Assembly: GCA_021324095.1 (NCBI GenBank)
Contig: JAJPJT010000077.1
Coordinates: 1 to 64,000, forward strand
Length of the DNA stretch: 64,000 nt
Direction: 5' to 3'
Source of the DNA: Gammaproteobacteria bacterium
Lineage (GTDB): Bacteria; Pseudomonadota; Gammaproteobacteria; Xanthomonadales; Rhodanobacteraceae
In this document: positions 53,103 to 62,892 of the stretch, in pieces
Layout: the number at the start of each line of letters is the position of its first letter
Position numbering within the stretch: position 1 is the stretch's first letter
Translations under genes and position numbers: made by a program
The notes under the pieces: model-generated
The model's input: only the letters and a program-made list of their open reading frames with translations
The model's database searches: none
Told to the model about the DNA's origin: nothing

Positions 53103-55415
53103 GTGGCAACGCGGCAGCCCGGTTTCGTGGCCACGTGGCCTCGATGGGTGGCCAGTCTCGCGCTGGTCGTGACCGGCGCTCTCGCTGCATTCTGGGTGGC
53201 GGCCCCTTACGTGTTCGCGCTGGGGCTGCTGTTGGTGATCGCGCTGTTGTGCCTGTGGCTGATGCGCGCGACGCAGCCTGAAGAGGACACCACGCGTTTC
53301 GCATCGGCGCCGCAGGTCCCCGATCCCGTCGATGTCGCGATGCGGACCCGCCTCGCTTCGGCGCAAGCGGAGCTGTCTTCGCTGCGCGGGGTACAACGCG
53401 AATTGCTGGCGGCCAAGCAGGCCGCGGAAGCCGCGATGCTGGCCAAGAGCGAATTCCTGGCCAGCATGAGCCACGAAATCCGCACGCCCTTGAACGGCAT
53501 CCTGCCGTTGCTCGATATCGTGCTCGGTACGGACCTCACGCCGGCCCAGCGCGAATACCTCGTGACCGCGAACGCGTCGGCGAAGGAGCTGCTGCGCATC
53601 GTCGACGACATCCTCGACTACTCGAAAGCCGAAGCAGGCAAGCTGGATCTGGAATCGGTCAGCATCAATGTCCGCGAACTGGTGGACAGCGTGAAGCGGC
53701 TGCTGGAAAAACCCGCCGAGGCCAAGGGGCTCGCCATGCGTGCGGTGGTCGACGCGGACGTGCGTCCGGTGGTGCGTGGCGACCCGATGCGGGTGCGCCA
53801 GATCCTCACCAATCTGATGAGCAACGCGATCAAGTTCACCCAGCGCGGCGGCGTGTCGGTGCGCGTCAGCAAGCGCAGCGACACCGCCACGCAACACGAA
53901 CTGTTGTTCGCGGTGCGCGACACCGGCATCGGCCTGGCTGCCGATGCGGCGGCGCGTTTGTTCCAGCCGTTCACGCAGGCGGACGCGACCGTCACCCGCC
54001 GTTACGGCGGCACGGGTCTCGGCCTCACGATCTGCAAGAAGCTGGTCGACCTGATGGGTGGCCGCATCGGCGTGCGCTCCGAACCCGGTCGTGGTTCGGT
54101 GTTCTGGTTCACCGTGCCGTTCGAAAAAGCGCCCGGCGACATCACGATGCCACAGAAGCGACTGGCCGGTTCACGTGTCCTGCTCGCCGCGAGTCCGCAG
54201 CGCGCCCAAGCCATCACTCCCGTGCTCGCGACGCTGGAACTCGATACCACCCACGTTCCCGATGCCGCGGCCGCCTTGTCGCGCGTGCGTCAGGCCGCGC
54301 CGCTCGGCGATTCCTTCAGCTACGATCTGTTGCTGATCGATGCCAACAGCGTGAGCGGCGACGTCTCCGGTCTGCTGCAGGGCATCCTGCGTGATCGTCA
54401 ACTCGACAAGCTGCACGTACTGGCGCTGGGGCTCGCCAACGCGCCTGACCCGCGGGTCCAAATTGCCAGCAGCCGGGTCGACGATGCCGGCTTGCGGCAG
54501 GGCGTTCGCCGCGCGTTCGGAATAGCGCCACAGGCGCGTGTGCAGCCTGTGTTGAGTGTACCCGCGCTGCCCGCCGTCGGCGGCGACGTCACGCAACCAT
54601 TGACCGGCAAGGTCCTGCTGGTCGAAGACCATCCGGTCAACCAGAAGGTCGCACAGAAACTCCTGGAACGCCTCGGTTTGACCGTGGACGTCGCGGAAAA
54701 CGGCGAGGTTGCGCTCGACCGCATCAACCATCACGCGTACGCGATGGTGCTGATGGACTGCCAGATGCCCGTGCTCGACGGATACAGCGCGACCCGGCGG
54801 CTGCGCGAAATCGAAAGCGACCGTGGCAAGCCGCGGCTGCCGGTCATCGCGATGACCGCACACGCAATGTCGGGCGACCGCGAACGCTGCCTGCAGGCCG
54901 GGATGGACGATTACCTGTCCAAGCCGCTCGATCGTCAGTTGCTGGGCGAGACCCTGGCGCGCTGGATGCAGCGTTCGCCGCAGACTGTCGAAGCAGGCGC
55001 GGCGGCTGAAGCCGCGCCCGATCTGTCTCCCTCCCCGGAAGCCGCCAAGCCCGCCATGAACATATCGCCGCCACCCGATACCCTGGATACCGCGACGCTG
55101 GTCGACCTGGAAGACATCATGGGTGACGAACTGGTCACGCTCGTCGATGCGTATTTGCGCGATGGCGAAACCCGCATGCAGAACCTGCGCGACGCGGCTG
55201 CACGCGGCGACAGCGTCGAAGTCGGCAAGCTCGCGCATTCGCTGAAATCATCCAGCGCCAACCTGGGTGCGATGCCGCTGTCCACGCGCGCGCGCCAGGT
55301 CGAGGAAGCGGCGCGCAACGGCACGCTCGCCAATCCCATCGACAGCGTCGCGGCGCTGGAAAAGTTGTACGCGAACGCGGCGGCGGCGCTCAAGGCGCGC
55401 TACAAGCGGCCTTAA
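53103..55415 (+). CDS. Hybrid sensor histidine kinase with receiver and HPt
   Basis: This 770-residue protein has two membrane spans (about residues 12-50), a short linker, and HisKA with His124 (FLASMSHEIRTPLNGI). An HATPase_c domain follows (VRQILTNLMSNAIKFT; GGTGLGLTICKKLVDLMGG), then a degenerate receiver (about 350-460) and an intact receiver (Asp552 in MVLMDCQMPVLDG). The C-terminal HPt domain carries His712 (KLAHSLKSSSANLG). The start is GTG at 53103; TTG at 53097 is an alternative. It is one operon with the EAL-domain regulator and may phosphorylate its receiver. Confidence 0.92.
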   Translation: MATRQPGFVATWPRWVASLALVVTGALAAFWVAAPYVFALGLLLVIALLCLWLMRATQPEEDTTRFASAPQVPDPVDVAMRTRLASAQAELSSLRGVQRELLAAKQAAEAAMLAKSEFLASMSHEIRTPLNGILPLLDIVLGTDLTPAQREYLVTANASAKELLRIVDDILDYSKAEAGKLDLESVSINVRELVDSVKRLLEKPAEAKGLAMRAVVDADVRPVVRGDPMRVRQILTNLMSNAIKFTQRGGVSVRVSKRSDTATQHELLFAVRDTGIGLAADAAARLFQPFTQADATVTRRYGGTGLGLTICKKLVDLMGGRIGVRSEPGRGSVFWFTVPFEKAPGDITMPQKRLAGSRVLLAASPQRAQAITPVLATLELDTTHVPDAAAALSRVRQAAPLGDSFSYDLLLIDANSVSGDVSGLLQGILRDRQLDKLHVLALGLANAPDPRVQIASSRVDDAGLRQGVRRAFGIAPQARVQPVLSVPALPAVGGDVTQPLTGKVLLVEDHPVNQKVAQKLLERLGLTVDVAENGEVALDRINHHAYAMVLMDCQMPVLDGYSATRRLREIESDRGKPRLPVIAMTAHAMSGDRERCLQAGMDDYLSKPLDRQLLGETLARWMQRSPQTVEAGAAAEAAPDLSPSPEAAKPAMNISPPPDTLDTATLVDLEDIMGDELVTLVDAYLRDGETRMQNLRDAAARGDSVEVGKLAHSLKSSSANLGAMPLSTRARQVEEAARNGTLANPIDSVAALEKLYANAAAALKARYKRP

Positions 55416-55425
55416 GCCTTTGCTT

Positions 55426-55911
55426 TCCCTCTCCCTCCGGGAGAGGGTGCCCGAAGGGCGGGTGAGGGTCCGCACTCGCGTACGGGCTTGAATCCGACAT
55501 TCCTGTCTTTTTCCGCGCCGTCCAACGGCGCGGACTACTTTCGTTTCGGCGAAAGTAGCCAAAGCAAGCCAAAGCCATGCGCCCGGCACGACGGTTTCGG
55601 CAACATCGTGTTGCCGAAACTGTCCTTGGTGCTCGCCGATCGCGCGCCGGCGCGAACTACTCGCCACATCCCTGTGGCTCGTCCTTCGCTGGTGCTCAGG
55701 GCCGCCTTCGGCGTTCAAATCGGCAATCCTGCCGATTCAGTCGGCCATCCATGGCCTCGGACATGCGCGCCTTGCTCGCGCGATCGGTTGCGCGCCGCGG
55801 CGTCGTGCAAGGGCGTGAGAAAGGCTCCGCTTCGACGGCGGCCATCCTTGGCCTGAACTCTCGACGTTCGCTCCCTACGGCTATTGCGTATAGCCCGTCC
55901 GCGCACGATCG
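55426..55911. repeat. Composite repeat region, no gene
   Basis: This long gap opens with CCCTCTCCCTCCGGGAGAGG and GGGTGAGGGTCCGCAC (an end of the two-ended repeat family). Next are GGCGCGG hairpins, TTTCGGCGAAAGTAGCC, GTTTCGGCAACA and TGTTGCCGAAAC arms, and the conserved hairpin module GCCGCCTTCGGCGTTC...CAGTCGG at 55701-55744. It is a patchwork of mobile-looking repeats common in related genomes; the open frames across it show no protein character. Confidence 0.7.
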
Positions 55912-56355
55912 TCACGCCTTGTGCCTGCGCCGCGGCAATTCGAAGTTGGCGAGCAACTCCTCGACCACGGAATGGCAGCCTTTGAAAGCGTTCCATACCG
56001 ATCGGCACCACGCATCGATCATTCGGTCACGATCGACTCCGGGCGTTGCCGCAAGAACGTCTGCGACCGTCACGTCGCCCCGATGTTCTGGAAGTGGAAA
56101 CACCGGGCATGGCCGTTTTACCTTGGCTATGGCCTGATGCGCCCGCTGGACTTCTTTCCCGTTGTAGTGACGCTCGATGTGCAAGTACAGACCCACCAAT
56201 GCAAATGTGAGTCGAATCGGTTTGTCGGAAGCCGAAGCGTGCTGGGCTGCGAAAGCATCTACCACGTACTGATGGATGAAATCAGGACTCGGGTGCGCCA
56301 GCGTGTAATAGGCAAGCTCGTGATATTGCTCCTCCGGATTTGTTGAAGCTGCCAT
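55912..56355 (-). CDS. DUF5946-like protein
   Basis: This 147-residue protein has EEQYHELAYYTLAHPSPDFIHQYVVDAFAAQHA and KPIRLTFALVGLYLHIERHYNGKEVQRAHQ, matching what I recall as the DUF5946 pattern. A C-terminal basic tail is present. It has conserved His residues that could bind metal. Function is unknown. The ATG at 56355 is preferred to a TTG at 56358. It follows bfr on the minus strand with an 11-nt gap. Confidence 0.75.
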   Translation of the reverse strand: MAASTNPEEQYHELAYYTLAHPSPDFIHQYVVDAFAAQHASASDKPIRLTFALVGLYLHIERHYNGKEVQRAHQAIAKVKRPCPVFPLPEHRGDVTVADVLAATPGVDRDRMIDAWCRSVWNAFKGCHSVVEELLANFELPRRRHKA

Positions 56356-56366
56356 CAAGAGAGCGT

Positions 56367-56837
56367 CTAACTGCGAATATGCGTCTGCAGATAGCGCTCC
56401 AAACCCACCTGCTCGATCAGGCCGAGCTGGGTTTTCAGCCAGTCGATGTGGTCTTCTTCCGCGTGCAGGATGTCGGTGAAGAGTTGGCGGCTGACGTAAT
56501 CGCCGGTCGATTCAGAATGCGCGATCGCCGGTTTCAGGTCGCCTAGCGCAGCGCGCTCGAGCTTCAGATCGCACTCGATGGCTTCCTTCGGGCTCTGCGC
56601 GATCAGCAGCTTGTTGAGCTTTTGCAGGTTCGGCAGACCTTCCAGGAACAGGATGCGCTCGATCAGCCGATCGGCGTGCTTCATTTCGTCGATGGATTCG
56701 GCGCGCTCGTGTTCGGCCAGTCCCTTGTAGCCCCAGTTCTCGTACATCCGGTAATGCAGGAAGTACTGGTTGATCGCGGTCAGCTCATTGCACAACACGC
56801 GGTTCAGGAATTCGACGACCTTGGCATCGCCTTGCAT
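56367..56837 (-). CDS. bfr: Bacterioferritin
   Basis: This 156-residue haem-containing ferritin stores iron. The ferroxidase ligands Glu18, Glu51, His54, Glu94, Glu127 and His130 and the haem-ligand Met52 are all at the expected spacing (FLNRVLCNELTAINQYF; SIDEMKHADRLIERILFLEG; DILHAEEDHIDWL). It lies downstream of bfd on the same strand. Confidence 0.96.
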   Translation of the reverse strand: MQGDAKVVEFLNRVLCNELTAINQYFLHYRMYENWGYKGLAEHERAESIDEMKHADRLIERILFLEGLPNLQKLNKLLIAQSPKEAIECDLKLERAALGDLKPAIAHSESTGDYVSRQLFTDILHAEEDHIDWLKTQLGLIEQVGLERYLQTHIRS

Positions 56838-57054
56838 GACGGAAACCTTCGAGCAAAGCGCACGGTGCGCACGCGGCAACCGCGACTATACCGCGGAGCC
56901 GCCGACCAGACGCCAGCTTCTTGCTCCCTTGCGTCAAGAGGCAGTCGACTCTTTGCCGCGCGAAGAGGCGCGGAGATCGTGGGGTATGCCTGAAGACGTG
57001 CAGCCGTCGTGGCGAAATACCGCGTTCTCGCCGGACGCGAGAAGCCCCTGATCC

Positions 57055-57255
57055 TTAGGCCGCAACGGGCAGGGCGGGGGCGCGGCGCTCGGATTCCAGG
57101 GTGGCGTCCACGAGTTCGCGCGCTTCGGTTTCGCAGCAACCGCAGGACGTGGTGCAACCGGTGCACGTCTGGACATCTTCGAACGTGCGTGCGCCACGCG
57201 CCACGGCGCGGCGGATGTCCTGATCGGAAACGGCTTGGCAGACGCAGACGTACAT
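57055..57255 (-). CDS. bfd: Bacterioferritin-associated ferredoxin
   Basis: This 66-residue [2Fe-2S] protein has the Bfd ligand spacing C-x-C-x31-C-x2-C (Cys4, Cys6, Cys38, Cys41). It transfers electrons to bacterioferritin to release iron. The ATG at 57255 is at the conserved MYVCVC start. It lies upstream of bfr with a 217-nt gap. A -35/-10 promoter overlapped by a Fur-like box (57292-57320) precedes it. Confidence 0.94.
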   Translation of the reverse strand: MYVCVCQAVSDQDIRRAVARGARTFEDVQTCTGCTTSCGCCETEARELVDATLESERRAPALPVAA

Positions 57256-57291
57256 GGCGGACTTTCGAGGATCGACAACTTGACACACGTC

Positions 57292-57320
57292 ATTGAAACG
57301 CGAATGCGAATGATTGTCAA
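57292..57320 (-). promoter_or_regulatory. bfd promoter overlapped by Fur-like box
   Basis: On the minus strand TTGACA (complement of 57315-57320), a 17-nt spacer and TTCAAT (complement of 57292-57297) make a -35/-10 promoter 37 nt before bfd. The spacer holds the plus-strand sequence AATGCGAATGATTGTCA (57303-57319), similar to the Fur consensus with GCGAATGAT-type hexamers. Iron repression of bfd is therefore likely. Confidence 0.6.
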
Positions 57321-57485
57321 GTAGTTCCAGTCGCCGCGGACGAGTGCTGGCCGAAATGGCTGCTCTTGCCAGGTCGGGCAACGGACTTTGTCAGAGAGGG
57401 CGGCGTTGGCCGCTCTGGCCACGTCCAACGCAGAACGGGTAAAGCGTGGCGCGACGTCGATGGCAGCCAGGGCGTTCGCAGTCGG

Positions 57486-58016
57486 CTAGGCCGTCGCGCG
57501 CCCCCCGTCGCCCGTCCCGGGCATGCCGATTTCGATCGAGCAGGCGGCTTCGACCAGCGGCGCGAAATAGCGCAGCGCGCGCCGGTAGACCTCGCGTTTG
57601 AAGTCGACCACGTGTTCGGCGGGGTACCAGAAGTCCACCCAGCGCCATACGTCGAATTCCGGCGTGGCGTGGCTGTCCAGCCTGAATGCCGCATCATCGC
57701 CCAGCATCCGCAGCAGGAACCAGACCTGCTTCTGGCCGATGCACGTTGGGCGTTGGCCGCGGCGCACGTAACGCCGCGGCAAACGATAGCGGAGCCAGCC
57801 GTGCGTCGATCCCAGGATCTCGACCTGGTCGCCCCGCAGGCCGGTTTCTTCCTCCAACTCGCGGTACATTGCCTCGTCGGGAGTCTCGTCCGAGTTCATG
57901 CCGCCCTGCGGGAACTGCCAGCCGTCGCGTTGCACCCGGCGCGCCCAGAAGACCTGGCCGTGCGCGTTCAGCAACACGATGCCCACGTTCAGCCGGTAGC
58001 CGTCCACGTCGATCAT
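57486..58016 (-). CDS. rppH: RNA pyrophosphohydrolase RppH
   Basis: This 176-residue Nudix hydrolase removes pyrophosphate from mRNA 5' ends to start decay. It has the typical N-terminus [43 protein letters not shown] (Nudix box, residues 38-60) and [14 protein letters not shown] longer C-terminal tail than the E. coli protein is short here. Confidence 0.95.
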   Translation of the reverse strand: MIDVDGYRLNVGIVLLNAHGQVFWARRVQRDGWQFPQGGMNSDETPDEAMYRELEEETGLRGDQVEILGSTHGWLRYRLPRRYVRRGQRPTCIGQKQVWFLLRMLGDDAAFRLDSHATPEFDVWRWVDFWYPAEHVVDFKREVYRRALRYFAPLVEAACSIEIGMPGTGDGGRATA

Positions 58017-58171
58017 GAACCTGATTCAAGCACAGCCCGTGAACGGGAGGCAAGCCTGCGCGGTCACAGGAGATTACCCGCGCAACGGCCGTACGTCGGC
58101 TGTACGGCCGCTGCCGGGTTGCGTGCGGTGCATGGGCTGGTTATAAGCGACGGATTCGTTCGGCGGATTGC

Positions 58172-58909
58172 ATGGCTTCCACGATCTTCCACCACTGGGT
58201 CGATCAATTGAACGCGCTGCCGGGTTCCCGACGGCGCTGGATTCTGGGCGGCTTGGCGGCCATTGCCGTGGCGGTGGCCTTCGGCCTGGGCGCCCTGTTC
58301 GGGCGCGGTGTCGGCTTTCCGAATGGACTCGAAGCACGGGTGCACAGGTTGGCCACCCGCAACGCCGCGCTGGAAAGCGAGAACCAGAGCCTCAAGGCGC
58401 AGCAGCAGACCGCCAGCACGACCGTGGCGGCGCTGAAGCAGGCGATGGCCAGTCGCGACGCCGAGATGCAGACGCTGAGGCAGGAGCAGGCGTTCTATGC
58501 AAGATTGATCGGCATCGACGGCGACCGGTCCGGCCTCGGCGTACACAGCATCGTGCTGACGCCGGTCAAGGGCACCGACGCGTGGAACTTCACGATCACG
58601 CTGGTCAACACGGCGGAAAACGCGGACGCGGCGCGCGGCAAGCTGACCGTCGCGGTCGAAGGCGTGAGCGAGGGCAAGCTGGCCACGCTGGATTGGGCGC
58701 ATCTTTCGGGCGCCAGTGGCAAGGGCGGCATCCCGTTCGCGTTCAAGTTCTTCCAGCAATTGCAGGGTTCGCTGGCGCTCCCCAAGGGTTTCGTGCCCAA
58801 CCGGATCGCGATCACGTTGCACCCGGACGGCGGTTCGGCCATCACCCGCAAACTGGATTGGGGCGACGCATTGGCGGGTCGCCACGGCATCACCATCACC
58901 ACGCCTTGA
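58172..58909 (+). CDS. Membrane-anchored coiled-coil protein (DUF6776-like)
   Basis: This 245-residue protein has one membrane span (about residues 23-45), a coiled-coil segment (about 52-100, [19 protein letters not shown]...) and a C-terminal beta-rich domain ([37 protein letters not shown]). It resembles DUF6776 proteins found beside erpA in related bacteria. Function unknown. erpA follows 46 nt downstream on the same strand. Confidence 0.8.
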   Translation: MASTIFHHWVDQLNALPGSRRRWILGGLAAIAVAVAFGLGALFGRGVGFPNGLEARVHRLATRNAALESENQSLKAQQQTASTTVAALKQAMASRDAEMQTLRQEQAFYARLIGIDGDRSGLGVHSIVLTPVKGTDAWNFTITLVNTAENADAARGKLTVAVEGVSEGKLATLDWAHLSGASGKGGIPFAFKFFQQLQGSLALPKGFVPNRIAITLHPDGGSAITRKLDWGDALAGRHGITITTP

Positions 58910-58955
58910 TCGGCGGATGTGGCGCCTCCATCATCGGAACACCGAGGTCTCGCAC

Positions 58956-59312
58956 ATGAATTCCGTTTCCACCGCCATTCCGGAACCCGCCCTGAAGATT
59001 TCCGCGGCTGCGCTCGGGCGCGTGCGCGAATTGATCCGCGAGGAAGGCAATCCCGCACTCAAGTTGCGCGTCTTCATCGAAGGCGGCGGCTGCTCGGGGT
59101 TCCAGTACGGCTTCAGTTTCGACGACAAGCAGGCGGAAGACGACTTCGTCCTCGACCGTGACGGCGTCGAACTGCTGGTCGATCCCCTGAGCATGCAGTA
59201 CCTCGAAGGCGCGGAGGTCGATTACGTCGAGCAACTGTCCGGCGCGCAGTTCGTGGTCCACAATCCGAACGCAAAGACGACCTGCGGTTGCGGCAGTTCA
59301 TTCACGGCGTGA
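58956..59312 (+). CDS. erpA: Iron-sulfur cluster insertion protein ErpA
   Basis: This 118-residue A-type carrier delivers Fe-S clusters, for example to IspG/IspH. The three cluster-binding cysteines are Cys46 (GGGCSGF) and Cys110/Cys112 (TCGCG). Length and motifs match ErpA. The GCG-TGA stop overlaps the GTG start of nudC. Confidence 0.96.
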   Translation: MNSVSTAIPEPALKISAAALGRVRELIREEGNPALKLRVFIEGGGCSGFQYGFSFDDKQAEDDFVLDRDGVELLVDPLSMQYLEGAEVDYVEQLSGAQFVVHNPNAKTTCGCGSSFTA

Positions 59313-60238
59313 GTTCCGCCGAACGCACGCGCCACAACGCCTTTGCCAACTCGCCGCTGGATCGTTGCGGCGAGCACCGTATCGATCCGGGCTGGCTCGC
59401 CGCGCAACGCCGCGCGCCGGATGGCCGATATCTCGCTTGCGACAGTGAAGGCCGCACACCCGTGTTTGAGGGACGCTTGTGCTGGCTGGACGCCGCGACT
59501 GTCGCGGCGGGCGCGCCGGTGAATTTTCTCGGGCAGCTCGATGATGTTCCCATTTTCGCGCTGCGCGAACCCGTTGCACCTTCGGCCTTTCCGTTTCCCG
59601 ACGCCGCCTGGCTGGACCTGCGCTCGGCAGCGAGCGTGCTTCCGGGCGACGAAGCCGGTCTCGTCGCCTATGCGCGCGGTCTTGCGAACTGGCAGGACGC
59701 GACACGTTATTGCGGCTATTGCGGAGCGCCCTTGGCGCTGGCCGACGATGGCCACCGCGCGGCGTGTCCGGGTTGCGGACGCCTGCATTTCCCGCGCACC
59801 GATGCGGCGATCATCGTGATCGTCGAACACGGCGATGCCTGCCTGCTCGGACGACAAGCCGCCTGGCGCCCGCGCCAATACTCCACGCTCGCGGGTTTCG
59901 TCGAACCCGGCGAATCGCTGGCGGACGCGGTGCGTCGCGAGGTGCGCGAGGAGACCGGGATCGAGGTGATCGACTGCGATTTCCATTCTTCGCAGCCGTG
60001 GCCGTTTCCTGCCTCGCTGATGCTCGGCTTCACCGCGATCGCCGCCGGGCGCACGATCCACCTCGCGGATGGTGAACTGGAGGATGCGCGCTGGTTCACC
60101 GCGCGCGACATCGCCGACGGATTGCGCGATGGTTCGCTGCGGGTGTCGACGCCAATGTCCATTTCATACCGGCTGATCGAGCACTGGTTGCGCACGCGCG
60201 CGGGTGTAGAGCTATCGGAGTTGCCGCACGCGGAGTGA
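59309..60238 (+). CDS. nudC: NAD(+) diphosphatase/NADH pyrophosphatase NudC
   Basis: This 309-residue protein has a zinc-ribbon (Cys135, Cys138, Cys153, Cys156 in CGYCG...CPGCG), the Nudix box [22 protein letters not shown] and the NudC-specific SQPWPFPAS motif (residues 228-236). It hydrolyses NADH and can remove NAD caps from RNA. The start is GTG at 59309, overlapping the erpA stop codon, suggesting coupled translation. Confidence 0.94.
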   Translation: MSSAERTRHNAFANSPLDRCGEHRIDPGWLAAQRRAPDGRYLACDSEGRTPVFEGRLCWLDAATVAAGAPVNFLGQLDDVPIFALREPVAPSAFPFPDAAWLDLRSAASVLPGDEAGLVAYARGLANWQDATRYCGYCGAPLALADDGHRAACPGCGRLHFPRTDAAIIVIVEHGDACLLGRQAAWRPRQYSTLAGFVEPGESLADAVRREVREETGIEVIDCDFHSSQPWPFPASLMLGFTAIAAGRTIHLADGELEDARWFTARDIADGLRDGSLRVSTPMSISYRLIEHWLRTRAGVELSELPHAE

Positions 60239-60284
60239 GCGTCCAATACAATCGCGCCGAAAGTTCGTTCGAATCAGGGGTTCA

Positions 60285-61145
60285 ATGGCCATCGAACTCG
60301 TTGCCGCACTGATCGTGTTGCTGGTGTTGATCGTCTGGCCCGGCAACGTCGCGAACCTGCGCCAATTCGGCTGGTACCACCGCTGGCTAGCTGCGCTGGA
60401 CTTCGCCGAGGGCGGCGGCCGGGTCGCGCTGGCGCTCGTCGTTCCGGTTGGCGTGTGCGCGGTCATCGCGCATTTCCTGCAAGGATGGGTGCTGGCGCTT
60501 GCGGCACTCGCGTTTGCGGTGCTGATCCTGTTCTATTCGTTCGGTCCACGCGAACTCGAAAGCGATTTCGACGCGGTGCTGAAGGCGGACGACACGGTCA
60601 TGCGCGTGGTAGCCGCGCAGCACTTCCGCAGTGTTCCGGATGGCGCACCGCGCGCTTTCACCGCGCCGGAACTGGTCGAGGCTGCCGTGATGGCCTCGCT
60701 GCGCCGCCGCTTCGCGGTGCTGTTCTGGTTTTTCCTGCTCGGGCCCGCGGGGGCACTCGGGTACCGGCTGGCGTGGATCACGACCGACGCCGACGATCCG
60801 CGCACCCGCTCCGCCGCGCGGCGCTTCGCCAACGCACTCGACTGGATCCCCGCGCACCTGATGGTGCTCGCGATGGCGCTGGTTTCCAACTTCGACGCCG
60901 TCACCGGTACGTGGCGCGCGTGGCACGGGCAGCCGGGCCATTCAATGGAGAACCTCGACCCCGGGTTCCTCGCGGCCGTGGCGCGTTCAGGCGTCAATGC
61001 CGACATCGAGGCCGGCGATGGACCCTCGACCGACACCCGCGATCCGGTTATCGAACTCGCCGACGCACGGCGCCTGATGCTGCGCGTTTTGATCGTGTGG
61101 CTGGCGGTGGTGGCGCTGATCGTCTTGGCCGGCTGGCTCGCCTGA
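60285..61145 (+). CDS. ampE: AmpE-like regulatory membrane protein
   Basis: This 286-residue membrane protein has four predicted spans (about residues 4-20, 45-80, 140-160, 262-284). It resembles AmpE/CobD-like inner membrane proteins. AmpE was linked with AmpD in beta-lactamase regulation, but no ampD is adjacent here. A -10-like TACAAT at 60246-60251 lies upstream. Confidence 0.82.
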   Translation: MAIELVAALIVLLVLIVWPGNVANLRQFGWYHRWLAALDFAEGGGRVALALVVPVGVCAVIAHFLQGWVLALAALAFAVLILFYSFGPRELESDFDAVLKADDTVMRVVAAQHFRSVPDGAPRAFTAPELVEAAVMASLRRRFAVLFWFFLLGPAGALGYRLAWITTDADDPRTRSAARRFANALDWIPAHLMVLAMALVSNFDAVTGTWRAWHGQPGHSMENLDPGFLAAVARSGVNADIEAGDGPSTDTRDPVIELADARRLMLRVLIVWLAVVALIVLAGWLA

Positions 61146-61170
61146 GACGCCGATTGCCATGCGAGCGGGG

Positions 61171-61932
61171 TTATCCGGCCGGCTCGATCAGGCGTTCCAT
61201 TTCGGCCTTGAGGATCGCGCCGTGCTCGCGCAGCCAGTCACGCTGCGCCTGATAGCCTGGCATCACCTCGCCCACGCGCGCCCAGAAACGCGGCGCGTGA
61301 CTGCGCACCTTGAGGTGACACATCTCGTGCACCAGCACGTAGCGCAGCGCGGCGGGCGGTGCCAGCGCGAGCGCGAGGTCCAGGGTGATGCGGTCGTGCG
61401 CGTCGAGGCTGCCCCACAGGCTTTTCAGCGACTTGATCCGCAGACCGGTCGGCGCGACGCCAAGCCGTTCGGTCGCGTGCGCCATCCAGCGCGACAGGTC
61501 GCGGCGCATGTGGGTCTCGAGGAACGCCGCGAGAAGATTGCGCGCGGCGGGCATCGCGGTGGTGAACGGGCGCGGTACATGCAGGCGCAATTCGCCGCCG
61601 CGGTCTTCGATGCGCGGATATTCGCTTTCGTGCCAGGTGAGTTCGACGCTTTCGCCGCGCAGCGGGATCAGGGTTGGCACGCCTGCACGAAGCGGCGGTG
61701 GACCGCGGCGCGGCACCCGCAACTCGGACAATTTGCGTTCGAGCCAGTCGCTGTTCTCGCGCAGGAATGCGTAGACTTGTGCGGGATGGGTGCCACGCGG
61801 GTAGGAAATGCGCGCGCCGTGCGGCGTAACCGACAGGCGCAGGCGACGCGCGCGCGGGTGCATCGCTTTCAGCACCTTGATGGTGCCACCCTTGCCCGTC
61901 GCAAGTTCCAGGAAATCGCCCGTCGTCGCCAT
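61171..61932 (-). CDS. YgjP-like M48-type metallopeptidase (DUF45)
   Basis: This 253-residue protein has the DUF45 signature: LRIKSLKSLWGS, then H202-E203-x-x-H206 in YVLVHEMCHLKVRSHAPRFW with an added His212. Such proteins are putative zinc hydrolases, with E. coli YgjP as the reference member; their substrates are not established. The ATG at 61932 is preferred to one at 61992 that overlaps rdgC. Confidence 0.88.
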   Translation of the reverse strand: MATTGDFLELATGKGGTIKVLKAMHPRARRLRLSVTPHGARISYPRGTHPAQVYAFLRENSDWLERKLSELRVPRRGPPPLRAGVPTLIPLRGESVELTWHESEYPRIEDRGGELRLHVPRPFTTAMPAARNLLAAFLETHMRRDLSRWMAHATERLGVAPTGLRIKSLKSLWGSLDAHDRITLDLALALAPPAALRYVLVHEMCHLKVRSHAPRFWARVGEVMPGYQAQRDWLREHGAILKAEMERLIEPAG

Positions 61933-61952
61933 GTCTGCCGCGGGTACACCCG

Positions 61953-62870
61953 CTAATCGTTCTTCGCGTCCGGGCGCTCCAGCCCGAACCACTTCTCCAT
62001 ACCCGCGAACAGCCGTTCCAGTTCCAGCGTCATCAGTGCGAAGCGCGCATCCAGTTCCGCTTCGGCCGAATCCCGCCCGTCGGCGTCGAGCGAATCTTGC
62101 ACGACGTCGAGAAAACGCAACTTGCGGATCACCAGATCCTCGCCGAGCACGAAGCTGGCGCGATCCTCGAACTGCAAGCCGAGCTGAAACACCTGCTTGC
62201 CTTGCTTCAAATGCGCCCGAACCTCGGCGCTTTCAAGTTCCTGCTTGCGGCAGCGGATCACCGCGCCGCCCGCGGGGTCGCGCAGTTCGCATTCGTCGCC
62301 CAGTGCGATCCCCGACGGTAGCTTGCCTGAGCTGAGCCACAGTGTCATCAGGGCGCGCGGGGTTTCCGCAGCCGCCAAGGGCTGGGCCGGAAAACTGCCC
62401 AAGGCCTCGCGCAGGGCGGTCAAGGCAGTTTCGGCGGCCTTGCGGCTGGCCGTATCCAGTACCAGCCAGCCGTTTTTCGTTTCGACATAAGCGTTTAGCC
62501 GCGACGGCCGGACGAACGCCTGGGGCAGCAGGACGTCCAACACCTCGGCCTTGATGGCCCGGCGCTGGCGGCCGCCGACCGGCCGGCCGCGGCGTTCAGC
62601 TTCCTTGCGCAGGCGTTTGCCGAGTTCGGCGTTGACCACCGCAGCCGGCAACAGCTTTTCCTCGGTTCCCAGGGTCAACAAGGTAGCCTTCCCGACCGTG
62701 TGTGACAGGACCTCGGAATCCGGTCCGAACGGCGAAACGAAACCGCGCGTGACCGCTTCCAGCGGGCCGCAGGCGCGCAGGGCGTGAGCCGCCAGCGATG
62801 CGTCGAGATCCTTCAGCGACTTCGCGACGGAAGACGAAAATCGGAACAGGGTGAGGTTGCGGAAGAACAT
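61953..62870 (-). CDS. rdgC: Recombination-associated protein RdgC
   Basis: This 305-residue protein is a ring-shaped DNA-binding protein that limits RecA access. RdgC features include MFFRNLTLFRF at the N-terminus, FVSPFGPDSEVL, and KLRFLDVVQD. The ATG at 62870 matches the conserved N-terminus; the longer frame runs through repeat DNA. It lies 20 nt upstream of the YgjP-like gene. Confidence 0.94.
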   Translation of the reverse strand: MFFRNLTLFRFSSSVAKSLKDLDASLAAHALRACGPLEAVTRGFVSPFGPDSEVLSHTVGKATLLTLGTEEKLLPAAVVNAELGKRLRKEAERRGRPVGGRQRRAIKAEVLDVLLPQAFVRPSRLNAYVETKNGWLVLDTASRKAAETALTALREALGSFPAQPLAAAETPRALMTLWLSSGKLPSGIALGDECELRDPAGGAVIRCRKQELESAEVRAHLKQGKQVFQLGLQFEDRASFVLGEDLVIRKLRFLDVVQDSLDADGRDSAEAELDARFALMTLELERLFAGMEKWFGLERPDAKND

Positions 62871-62892
62871 GCGACGAGCCGGAAATGGGGGT

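Noticed and set aside
55426-55911. Protein-coding genes in the long repeat region
   Set aside because: Open frames there are made of repeat modules (hairpins, CGAAAGTAGCC type) and show no domain, start signal or consistent codon bias.
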